From the NCBI GenBank assembly GCA_001972305.1, contig BDDD01000308.1, forward strand, positions 62,001 to 126,000: a stretch of DNA of 64,000 nucleotides, in the 5' to 3' direction. Each line of letters starts with the position of its first letter. Positions within the stretch are counted from its first letter, which is position 1. The DNA is from Cephalotus follicularis (Eukaryota; Streptophyta; Magnoliopsida; Oxalidales; Cephalotaceae). The notes beneath the pieces were generated by a model. That model saw nothing but the letters and a program-made list of their open reading frames with translations, had not been told where the DNA came from and ran no database searches. Below are positions 54,883 to 64,000 of this stretch, one piece after another. The translations under genes were made by a program, and so were the position numbers.

Positions 54883-57834
54883 TGTAACGCCCGGGATTTT
54901 CACATAATGTAATATTACAATTTTAATGTAATCTTATTATGGAATTAATGAGAATAGTGAAATTCCCGACTTTGATGATGTTTTCCTTTTTATAATATTG
55001 AATTTTGAAAGAGGAATGATAAGGAAATGTTCAAGGCATGCATGGAGGCAAAACGGCTCTGTTATGAGCCAAAAGCGTCGATGCCTTGAGGAAAGTGTCG
55101 ACGCCTAAGCCATGAAACACACGCCAATAAGACACGCACATAAACTTCGACGTTCATGAAATGACCAAAGTGTCGACGCCTGCAAACAGTCGTTGCTTGG
55201 TGTCGAATGACAGACACGTTGATACACTGACAGGAAAACGAGGTGCAAAGGGCAGGTGGAGGCCACGTCCAGGCACCTTAACATGCAGTTTGAAACATGT
55301 TGGACATTCTAGACATGACTCCAGGCCTGCCCTGACAGAGGGGAAGAGAAGACATGACACTTATGCATGCATGCAAGGAGGATAGGTGTCCTTCACCATC
55401 TGCACCTGCAAAAAGAAAAGGAAAGAAACAAAACAGATTGAGGGAGAAAGGGGCAGGTGGGATGCATGCAAATGACCTGGAGAAAGGGGAGAGAAGCGTT
55501 ATCAGCATAAAAACACCTTTCACTTCGTCTCTCTCGCCCAAATACCTGAAAGGGAAACAGAGACAAGAGAAAACAATGGGAAATCGGGCAAGAGAGGAGA
55601 GAAAAGAAAGGGAGCCAAACCTCCATTTTCGAACCAAAGTTGGAACTTGAGGCTTGCAGCTACTGGACAAAGATTGGAGCTGTTGTGACCGTATTTTGGA
55701 ACACAAAGAGGTGGACATTCAGTTCCTAACTTGGAACTAAAGGTAGGGGATTGTAGTGGAATTTATACATGCAAAATTGAGATTTAAGTTAATGTTCTTG
55801 CCGTTGATGATATGCATGAATTGCATGTTGATTTCGGATTATTGGTGCTACTGGATTGTTACATGTCTACTATTATGCTTAGACTGTATATGCATGATGA
55901 GTTTGATGTGTATATTGGACTGGAATTTCATGTTATCTGGATTATTTCCTCTGGTTTGGGTGGGACGATGAAGAGGATTGTACTGAACTGCCTAAGCGTC
56001 GACGCTCAAGTTAGAAGCGTTGACGCCCTCATGTGTTAAGGCAATAGACATCGACGCTTAAAGAAAACGTTGACGCCATTAATTGAACATTTACAAAACT
56101 GTAATGTTCGCTTGTGGATTGCATGATTGGTTGATGGTTTGATGACTTGGTTATATATATTGATAACCTGTTGTGCGTATTACACGTGAACGGAATGTTT
56201 CTGGGATTGCATGTAAGTTTGGGGGATGGATTCTCCTTTGGATCGTGACTAGTTGAAGTGATAGTTTCTTCTATCACTTAACCGTCGACGCGTATAGGAA
56301 AGCATCGACGCCTGTGGTTTGCTATGCCTGTGATTTTAACGCATGAAACGACGACGCTAAGGTTCCTACCTTAAGCGTAGACGCCTTTGTGATAAACGTC
56401 GACGCTCAAGGATCCTGGCCTTGAAGCATGGACGCTAATGAAGAACATCAACGCATTTACAACTGGTGTAAGCGCTGACGCCTGGTACGAAACGTTGACG
56501 CTTAGAGGACATAAGCGTTGGCGCCCAGAGGTTAAGCGTCGACGCTTATCCCCCTGGTTTGGTTGGATTGGCCCGAATAGGACCCGTTGACTCCGAAACG
56601 ACTATAGGCACGTTTGAGCATATGATTGCATTACACTTGCATTGTATTGGGTCTGAATTGTGGATTGAATTGGATTGTTGATTGAATGGATTGTTATTGC
56701 TTTAAAAATGATTTATCATTTTTAGGGAGTTGCATTCATGATATTTTGCAAATCACTATTTTGTATAAACTGCTATGTTCAAATGAAATACAATTTAAAA
56801 TGGGATTGATAAATGTTTTGAATAAATATTCAGTTTTAAAAGGATTGTTATATATTTTGAACAAATATGTTGTTACAAGTATTTTATAATGTGTAATTTA
56901 CTTGGAAAATGGATGATTTTATATATTGACAAATATATATATTTTCAAGTATTTGTTTTTATAAATGACTTGAATTGGATTATGATTGGATTGTTGCTGT
57001 TAGTCGCGTGGTGGAGGTTGCCATGGCCGGCTAATGGCGGGTTTCTCTCTAGGTGCCAGGAGTTGGCTAGAGTTACCCATAGTGGATTGGTTACTTGGCT
57101 GCGTGCTAGTAACATTGGATTGTGGCCCGCTTCGCGTTGTCCGGGAGTCGGGACCGGAGTGAGGAGTACAGCATCTGGGCCAGGAGATGGCGATGTCTTC
57201 ATAGCATTGTCTGGAATTGGATTGGTGGATTGTAGCCATTTAGCATGTTTGCTCTATTGACAGATATACATGTATATAGGCATATATATATGTATTATTA
57301 TTGGATACTATGTATTGCATCCATGATCGCATACATTACATGACACGCATTATCTTTGATTCTGAATTGCACTTATAACTTTTCTACTAAGCTGAGTGAG
57401 GACAAAGGCTAACTCCTTACTGTTTCAGATTGATGCAACGGGTACTATGGCTGCGTGCACTTGGGATTGAAGAGAAGACTGAGATGTCCTCTCTTATATT
57501 TTGTATTTGAATAATGGATAATGATTTATTATATTTGGGATTACTGTACTGGTGGATAAAATGTTATCATCTTTGATGAATATCGTATTCTATTTTGTAT
57601 TTTATATCACGCTCTGTTTGAGGGCAATCGACAATGATTGTGGAATTTGTTGTTGAACAATTAGTATCATATAGTATGGGATGCATGATGCGTTAATATT
57701 TCAGCTTATATTTTATGCTTCCGCAAGTTATTGACGATATTGAAAGGTTTAAATTTTATCATAAATTGCATAAGTCGGATTAATATGTTGATTGCCACTA
57801 CCATATATGTTGTTTTTGGAAATGGGGTGTGACA
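54883..57834 (+). mobile_element. Solo LTR S6, Gypsy-type family B
   Basis: Starts TGTAACGCCCGGGATTTTC, ends GGGTGTGACA, with perfect duplication GGTAT (54878-54882 and 57835-57839). Shares the 3' CAGCTTAT / CTTCCGCAA / ATAAATTGCATAAG blocks with S5, but much of its middle has diverged or been replaced. GTCGAC copies lie in three clusters (55075-55185, 55995-56075 and 56283-56547). Confidence 0.92.
55995..56547. repeat. GTCGAC palindrome arrays in solo LTR S6
   Basis: Perfect GCGTCGACGC at 55996-56005 and 56536-56545; the latter extends to the 14-base AAGCGTCGACGCTT. Degenerate copies include CCGTCGACGCG near 56282, GCATCGACGCC near 56302, ACGTCGACGCT near 56396 and GCGTTGGCGCC near 56515. 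A smaller cluster lies at 55075-55185. Confidence 0.88.
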
Positions 57835-57839
57835 GGTAT

Positions 57840-58378
57840 ATTCACGAGTTAGTTGCTTTACCCCTCATACATCATCTCCCATGATATCTGAAAATAGTGC
57901 TATGGTAGCACAGGGTGGTAGTGGTGGTCGTGAGAACTATCATGGTAGTTGGGGTGTTGATGATCGTGGTCGTAGCCGTGGAGGTGGTAGAGGTGCTCCT
58001 CGTGGAGGAGAACAAATAGGTGATTCTCGAGGTTGGTCCAAAAGTGGACGATTTTGTGCGCACTGTCAGTGTGCTGGGCATACTGTAGATTATTGCTATG
58101 ATCTTCATCCGGAGTTGCGGAGTTTGCATTCCTCACTTGATACTGGTAGTCACTCAGCTCCTGACTCTTCATCTACTAAATATGTTGGACAAGGTATGAT
58201 GACATTGACCTTGACTCGTGCTGAGTATGATGAGATGGTCCGATCTCAACACGCTAGTGGTCCTTTTGGTTATGTAGCTACTTTAGCACAGCATGGTTAG
58301 TCTGAGTCCACTTGTTTGTTATCTAGTACTTATCAGCCTTGGGTTATTGATTCTGGTTGTACAAACCACATGACAGGT
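57840..58378 (+). pseudogene. gag-pol: Outer Copia gag C-terminus, zinc knuckle and start of protease
   Basis: Open from about 57881 for 139 residues: a glycine/arginine-rich stretch (RGRSRGGGRGAPRGG), a CCHC knuckle CAHCQCAGHTVDYC near 58055-58096, and a tail ending at a TAG (58298-58300). After the stop, STYQPWVIDSGCTNHMTG gives a Copia protease start with the DSG catalytic triplet near 58350. The frame is cut at 58378 by the Sirevirus LTR. The VYSRV-like segment just upstream spans the site of solo LTR S6. Confidence 0.82.
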
Positions 58379-59496
58379 TGTTGACATTTATGTCTCAATC
58401 CGAATTTTGATGATAACATATTTGCATCTAACGTCGTTTCTTTTTGTGCAAGAAAAGATAAAACATTGCAAAACAAGTTGCAGAAACAGGGCAAAGCATC
58501 GACGGTCTGATGAGAACCGTCAGCGCTTAAAGAAACCTACGGAGGTTGTGTGCAAAGCGTCAACAGTTGAAGAGCTTTAAGCTAAGGAGAAATTGTTTAA
58601 AGCGTCGACGGTCAGAGGAAAGCGCCAGCGCTTAAGTCCAAGGAGTCAGCACTTAAGGACAGTATATCAGGGGTCCAGCACATAAACTTTTAAGGTCCTT
58701 TGATTGACTCAAAGCAGCGACACTTTAAAGAAACCATCAGCGCTTTGTGCCAAACTGTAGATAGCAATTCCAAACCTTTAGCGCTTTAAGCAGACAATTT
58801 CAAATTCAAGTGTACAACGGTCACATAAGCGACGACACTTAGAGCAACACCGTCGACGTTTTGCGCACTGAAAACAATCACGGATTACATTTTTAAACGC
58901 CATTTTTAAGACGACAAGTCCCAAGGCATCTTCAATGGCTCTATTACTTCACCAATGGCTACAAACTGAAGAAAACTATAAATAGAAGCCAAGAACAAGA
59001 TCAAAGAAGAAGAAGAACACCAAGAGCAACTTACAACTTTCAAAGTTCATATAAAAGCTTTTTCAAGTGCCTTATTGTCTATTGTGATCATATTGAGAGC
59101 CATCATTTGTGTAATTTACTTAGCTAAATCCAACATTTGAGAGGTTATTTCAAACAAAACATCATTGTAATCTTTGATTGTAATAGGGGACCCAAAAGTT
59201 GTAAGTGATTGAGGTCAATCACAAAGAAGTGTAAAGGTGCACCGAATAGCTCCTGCAAATATATTTAAAGATTAGTGGAATCTCAAGGAGGTTATTGGGA
59301 AAAGTGAACGTAGGCAAGAGATTAGCCGAACCACTATAAAAATCGAGTTTGCACTTTCTAACTCTCTCTCTTTGCTTATCTTGTTGGATTGCTCTTGTTT
59401 GATTGTTTGTTTTACCTTCATAGTTTAATTTGATTTTCTGAAAAAGTTCAATAAGTTTTTTAATACTACAATTCCCCCCCCCCTGTAGTATTTTCA
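58379..59496 (+). repeat. 5' LTR of the second Sirevirus
   Basis: 1118 bp. A GTCGAC-related array spans 58495-58865, a TATAAATAG box lies at 58977-58985, and the end is a C-run then TGTAGTATTTTCA. Structure and 3' half match the LTRs at 1-829 and 2023-2838, although the copies are diverged. Confidence 0.9.
58495..58865. repeat. GTCGAC and CAGCGCTT arrays in the Sirevirus LTR
   Basis: Units alternate between AAAGCGTCGACGGTC-like and CGTCAGCGCTTAAAG-like forms, for example near 58498, 58526, 58598, 58621, 58735 and 58852. None is a perfect GCGTCGACGC. The pairing of a GTCGAC unit with a following AGCGCTT unit is also seen in the LTR at 1-190. Confidence 0.78.
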
Positions 59497-59498
59497 AT

Positions 59499-59518
59499 TG
59501 GTATTAGAGAGGTAGGCT
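59499..59518 (+). other. Primer binding site of the second Sirevirus
   Basis: TGGTATTAGAGAGGTAGGCT starts two bases after the LTR end; one base differs from the site at 832. Confidence 0.82.
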
Positions 59519-59552
59519 TATAATTCTTAATTGCTAGAGCCTTAAAGATCTA

Positions 59553-60873
59553 AAATGGCAATGAACATGAACTCCGGAGAAAGCCAAAATATCTCCAAGC
59601 CACCATATTTTGATGGCAATAACTATGCCATTAGAAGGCTAAAATGACCATTTTCATCCAATCCTTAGACTATAACTTGTGAGACCTCATTATTGATGGT
59701 CCAAATTTGCCCACTATTAGAAATGAAAATGGTGAACCAATTCCTAAACCCAGAAGTAGCTATAATGATGAAGATATGAGGAGAGTTCAAATGAACACCA
59801 AAGCTAAACATATCATAATTTGTACTATAAATTCTAGTGATTTTAATAGAGTTTCATCTTGCATTTCGGTTAAAGAAATGTGGGATAGGCTTGAGGTCAC
59901 CTATGAAGGTACCAATCAAGTCAAAGAAGCTAAAATAAGTATGCTTGTTCATGATTATGAGATGTTTACAATGAACAAAAATGAGGATATTAAATCTATG
60001 TTTACTAGATTTACCAATATTATTAATGCATTGAAGGCTTTAGATAAAACTTATTCTAACAATGAAATGGTAAGAAAATTTCTCAGGTGTTTGCCAAGAA
60101 CATGGATGCCCAAGGTTACCGCAGTCGAAGAAGCAAAGGATCTTAACACCCTTCCCTTGGAGGATCTTCTAGGGTCACTAATGACCCATGAGCTATCAAT
60201 GCAAAAGTAGGATGATAATGAAGAAAATGAGAAAAAGAAGAAAAATGTAGTTGCTTTGAAATCATCCACAATTGAAGATTCTAAGGATGATGATGATGAA
60301 GAACTTGCTTTTATCACAAGGAAATTCAAAAAGTTCCTAGCAAGAAAAAAGAAGTTTGGTGGTAAACCAAACAAGAAATTTCATCAAAAAGGAGAATCAA
60401 GCAAACTCGAAGAGATCATATGTTTTGAATGCAACAAACCGGGGCATTACAAAAGCGATTGCCCAAAACTCAAAAAGAAAGAGCATTTGAAAAAGAAGAA
60501 AGCTTTGCTTGCTACATGGGACGATAGTGATGAGTCAAGCTCCGATGAAGACTCAAATGAAGAAGTTGCTCAATTGGCTTTGATGGCAATTGAGGAAGAA
60601 GAAGAAGAAAAGGACAATAATGAGGTAAGCTACGATGAACTCGTTATTATTGTTGAAAAATATAGTTCTATCATAGCTTCATTAAAGAAAAAGGTTAAAA
60701 GTTTAACAAATGAGAATGATGAATTAAAATCGATTAACTTGACTAATGAAGATAACTCAAAGGAAATTGAAATAGATTTATTAGAAAATGAAATAGCCTA
60801 TTTAGAAAAAGAAAATAAAAATCTTAAGGTTGAGATAGTTGCTTTTAAAGAAAACTTTCTTAAAGTTTTCTAA
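59553..60873 (+). pseudogene. gag: Sirevirus gag with zinc knuckle and C-terminal coiled coil
   Basis: Starts MAMNMNSGESQNISKPPYFD. A frameshift near 59640 and a TGA at 59680-59682 (where Trp is expected) precede the long segment from 59707 with the UBN2 gag domain (ISVKEMWDRLEVTYEGTNQV, MNKNEDIKSMFTRFTNI). A TAG at 60208 interrupts it. The second segment (60256-60873) has a lysine-rich stretch, the knuckle CFECNKPGHYKSDC near 60424-60465, an acidic region and a long coiled coil (LKKKVKSLTNENDELK and EIAYLEKENKNLKVE). Sirevirus gag proteins carry such C-terminal coiled coils. Only a few lesions suggest fairly recent decay. Confidence 0.9.
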
Positions 60874-60904
60874 TAGTTGTGAAAAACTATAAAATCTTTT
60901 ATGA

Positions 60905-61330
60905 ATGCAAAGATGTGTTTTCGATAAGGCTGGATTAGGATATGAAGAAATGAATAATGTCAAGCTTTATCAAAATTTCTTTGAAAGAAAAGAAAAGATA
61001 GAAAAGGATAAAGTTGAAAAAGTTTCTATCAAGAAGAAAATTGTGAATATTGTTTGTAATTATTGTGGTAAACATGGTCATGTGTCATCTTGTTGCTTCT
61101 ATAAGAAAAATGTCATGAACAAGAAAAATGCAATGTATAAAAGAAATGTAAGTGTCACTTGTAACTATTGTAGTAAACAATGTCATATTTCCTCTTCATG
61201 TTTTTACAAGAAAAATATATTGCATAATTCAAACTTTGTTAGAATAAAAAAGGTATGGGCACCAAAATGAACTATTATAACTAACCCCAAAGGACCCAAA
61301 ATTTGTTGGGTACCTCAAGCAAAATTTTGA
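60905..61330 (+). pseudogene. Sirevirus gag-pol junction with two Cys-rich repeats
   Basis: Reads FDKAGLGYEEMNNVKLYQNF and then two copies of a Cys/His unit: CNYCGKHGHVSSCCFYKKN near 61055 and CNYCSKQCHISSSCFYKKN near 61160. The second has Gly-His changed to Cys-His. Such paired units occur between gag and protease in Sireviruses. The frame is that of pol and is shifted by one from gag. It ends with stops near 61270 and 61328. Confidence 0.8.
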
Positions 61331-61345
61331 ATTTATTTTTTGTAG

Positions 61346-63045
61346 ATGTGCTTGAAGACGCTATCCAATAAGATGCAATGGTATTTGGATAGTGGATGCT
61401 CCAAGCATATGACCGGTGACAAAAGTCTATTTGTCAACTACGAATCAAAGCAAGGAGGAGATGTCACCTTTAGAGACAATGCAAAAGGAAAGATCATGGG
61501 ATTTGGCTCCATATGTAATAATCAAACTTCTATTCATAATGTATTATATGTTGATGGACTCAAACACAATCTTTTGAGCATAAGTCAATTATGTGACAAG
61601 GATTGTAGAGTCATTTTTGAAAAAGATTCTTGTAAAGTAATAGACATCAAGAATAACCAAACTAAGTTTATTGGATATAGACATGGAAATGTATATGTTG
61701 CAGATATAAATGATTTGCAAAATATTAAATGTCTAGTATCCATAAATGAAGATAGTTGGTTATGGCATAGGAGACTATGTCATGTTTGTATGTCAACCAT
61801 TTCAAAGCTTTTAAAGCATTAACTAGTTAAAAGCCTTTCCAAAATTAGTTTTGAAAAAGACAAAATATGTGACGTTTGTCAATATAGAAAGCAAACTAGA
61901 GCATCCTTTAAGAGCAAAGATATAGTCTCTACAACTAGGCCATTGTAACTATTGCATATTGATTTATTTGGACCTATTGACATTAGAAGTCTAGGTGGTA
62001 AATCATATGTTATGGTTATTGTTGATGATTACTCTAGATATACATAGACTATTTTTCTTGCCCACAAAAATGAAGCTTTTAAAGAATTTTCAAACTTTTG
62101 TAAAATTGTTCAAAAAGAAAAGGACACTTCTATTTTAACAATTAGAAGTGATCATGGAAAAGAATTTGAAAATCATCTTTTTAAAAACTTTTGCAATGAA
62201 AATGGCTTTATTCATGAGTTCTCTACACCTAGAACACCTCAACAAAATGTGGTTGTTGAAAGAAAAAATAGAACTCTACAAGAAATGTGTAGAACTCTTT
62301 TAAATGAAAATAATTTACCAAAATATTTTTGGGTGGAAGCCATAAATACTTCATACTATGTCTTGAATCGAATATCGATAAAGTCTATTCTCAAAATGAC
62401 TCCATATGAATTATGGAGGGGGAGAAAACCAAACATTAGTTACTTTCATGCCTTCGGATGCAAGTGCTTCATCCACAACAACAGAAAAGACCATCTTGGT
62501 AAGTTCGACTCTAAAGTCAACGAAGGTATATTTCTCTGATATTCAACTACTAGTAGAGCTTTTAGATGTTTTAATAAAAGAACTTTACTTGTTGAAGAAT
62601 CCATGCATGTAATTTTTGATGAATCTAACCCAAAACTTCCCAAAGAAGTTATTGATGTTGACTCTATAGATTTTATTGAAAATGGAGTTGAGAAGCTAAA
62701 TCTAGAAGATAGCAAAATGGAGGAGCCTATACATGGAGAATCCTCTCAAAGCTACCAAGAAGCTCTTCACAACAAGATCTTGAAGGTGGTAAGAGGACAT
62801 CCTTATGAAGCTATCATAGGTAATCCTAGATTAGGAGTAACTACTAGGTTTAATCACAATTATATTGCTTTTCTATCTCAAATAGAGCCTAGAAATATAG
62901 AAGAAGTCAAAAATGATGAAAATTGGATAAATACTATGCAAGAAGAACTAAATCAATTCGAGCGTAATAAAGTATGGAACCTAGTACCTAGGCCTAATAA
63001 CCATAACATAATTGGTACTAAATGGGTCTATCGTAATAAGATGGA
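61346..63045 (+). pseudogene. pol: Sirevirus pol: protease, integrase, start of RT
   Basis: One reading frame from 61346 to 63045 with only four in-frame stops: TAA 61820, TAA near 61946, TAG near 62045 (Trp expected) and TGA near 62537 (Gly expected). Protease: WYLDSGCSKHMTGDKSLF with DSG. Pre-integrase: LWHRRLCH. Integrase core: HIDLFGP, then TIRSDHGKEFEN and TPQQNVVVERKNRTLQEM with the catalytic Glu kept although the preceding Gly is Val. RT begins ENWINTMQEELNQFERNKVW and ends at GTKWVYRNKMD, where a Gypsy LTR has inserted. Protease processes the polyprotein, and integrase inserts the DNA copy. Confidence 0.92.
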
Positions 63046-64000
63046 TGTAATATCCCGTTTTTCCGTATAAAATTTATTTTTATTTTATTTTATTTGGACC
63101 CTTTTTAATTTTATTTTATGGGTTGCCAATTTGTTTTAGGTATGAATTAACCAAAATTTTGGTTTGTTTTATTCTAGTTGGGCTAAATTGATTTTGACTT
63201 TGATCGATGAATATCTATAGTAAATGTTTAAATAAAACCAATTTGTCACTTTTGTTTTAAAAACCAAATTTTGACATTTTAAAAAGAAAAGTAAAAACAC
63301 ATTTTCTTTATTCTTTTTTTTCCCTTCAGCTGCCATCCTCTCCCCTAATCTCTCCCTCCCAAATTTATTTCTCTCCCATCTCTCACTTACTCTCTCTCCC
63401 AAAAATCTCTCTCCCACGCATCTCTCCCTCAAACTTTCACTTATGTGCCCTCTCTCCCGTATATCTCTCACTTCCCCCTTATCTCTCCCTATTCATTTTC
63501 TTTTAAACACAATTGGCCAACTTATATCTCTCCTACTTCGGCGCTCTCTCTCTCACCTGGACTCTCTCCCTCACACTCTGTGGATGCCATTGTTGCCATG
63601 TTCAGAGAAAACTTGAGTTTCCTTCCACTGTGTGGCATCATTTCAGGTTATTTTTCTTGTCTTGCTTTGTTATAATCCGACTGTATGGATATGCAGGTGT
63701 TAGATTTTCTCTCCCTTGAGTCCAGCCGCCATTTATTTAGTTGCTCTGTTCTTGAGTTCCTTTTTAATAGAGTCAGATGTCTTCAATGGATTGTATATCT
63801 TGGTTTTAATAAGTTGATGATTGACGCTTGATATCGAACTGATCACATGAGCAGGGGTTAGACTACATCTTCCTCCTTTAAGCTAGCTAATGTCTACATA
63901 CCTCCCATGTTGCTCGGTATTCTTTCCTGTTTTCCTTGGCATCATGTAGGGATTGGTTAAACTGGTTTAGTAGACACCACTGTTGCTCACAAACAATCAT
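63046..64000 (+). mobile_element. Gypsy-type LTR, left part, inserted in Sirevirus RT
   Basis: Starts TGTAATATCCCGTTTTTCCG, the TGTAAT(A/G)YCCC form used by the other Gypsy LTRs here. The candidate left target duplication is ATGGA (63041-63045). The remaining 955 bases are non-coding, with a CT-rich stretch at 63320-63580. The element extends beyond the window, so it cannot be said whether it is solo or complete. Confidence 0.8.

Larger units (their letters stand above)
38827..58378 (+). mobile_element. Outer Copia element, visible part, split by four insertions
   Basis: A 146 bp LTR and primer binding site at the left are followed by leader sequence and, after removal of the insertions at 39199-41900, 42030-54854 and 54883-57834, by the C-terminal part of gag and the start of protease. 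The second Sirevirus interrupts it at 58379, and the remainder lies beyond the window. Most of gag is missing between the leader and the GSLPTMKEVYSRV-like segment, so it also has an internal deletion. Confidence 0.75.
58379..63045 (+). mobile_element. Second Sirevirus Copia element, 5' LTR to RT, continuing beyond an insertion
   Basis: LTR at 58379-59496, primer binding site, gag with coiled coil, and pol up to the start of RT, where a Gypsy LTR interrupts. The TGTTGACATTTATGTCTCAA start of the LTR, the UBN2-type gag and the CNYCGK.GHVSSCCFYKKN region are typical of plant Sireviruses. The candidate target duplication at the left is CAGGT (58374-58378); the right partner is outside the window. 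Confidence 0.9.

Overview
This window is plant nuclear DNA made almost entirely of LTR retrotransposons inserted into one another. The kingdom call rests on Sirevirus-type Copia elements, a Tat-type Gypsy element with a second (archaeal-type) RNase H and an antisense ORF, long Copia and Gypsy LTRs with plant-type primer binding sites, a Tourist-like MITE and a plant mobile domain (PMD) pseudogene. I cannot name the species. No rRNA or tRNA gene and no intact host gene was seen. A run of N occupies 884-1361.

Left block, 1-31748. A Tat-type Gypsy element (called GY1 here) runs from its truncated 5' LTR (2839-3226) to its 3' LTR (31246-31748), with gag, protease, RT, two RNase H domains, integrase, a 3' tandem-repeat region and a spliced antisense ORF on the minus strand. 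It has been broken by (a) a Sirevirus-type Copia in its 5' LTR (1-2838), (b) a solo LTR in gag (4662-6803, TSD TCCCG), (c) a gag-only Gypsy element with two 2.7 kb LTRs in the protease (7430-14304, TSD GACCG), (d) a solo LTR in the 3' region (18381-20540, TSD CAAAC) and (e) a minus-strand Gypsy-like element without coding capacity in the antisense ORF (21753-28830), which itself holds a solo LTR (23893-25828, TSD ATACC).

Middle block, 31749-38826. This is the only stretch that looks like host DNA: AT-rich intergenic sequence, a MITE with TTA target duplications, one weak exon candidate, a third solo LTR (34312-36673, TSD TCATA) and a PMD pseudogene (37812-38826) with G-box motifs upstream.

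Right block, 38827 to the end. A Copia element with a 146 bp LTR has split the PMD pseudogene. It carries a minus-strand Gypsy solo LTR (39199-41900), a 12.8 kb Copia with 2.4 kb LTRs (42030-54854, TSD GGTTC) which holds another solo LTR in its integrase (47250-50265, TSD TTTTC), a further solo LTR (54883-57834, TSD GGTAT) and a second Sirevirus (58379 onward), which is itself entered by a Gypsy LTR at 63046.

The most unusual signal is a GTCGAC-centred CpG-rich palindrome (core GCGTCGACGC) that recurs as degenerate arrays in the LTRs of at least three unrelated retrotransposon families, with most variants explained by CpG transitions. Other points of interest are an antisense-ORF protein whose first residues match the histone H3 tail, a canonical intron in that antisense ORF, an ordered non-coding block shared by two diverged Copia LTR families, a gag-only element, an LTR shortened between short direct repeats, and seven solo LTRs in 64 kb. 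All alignments and counts were made by eye.
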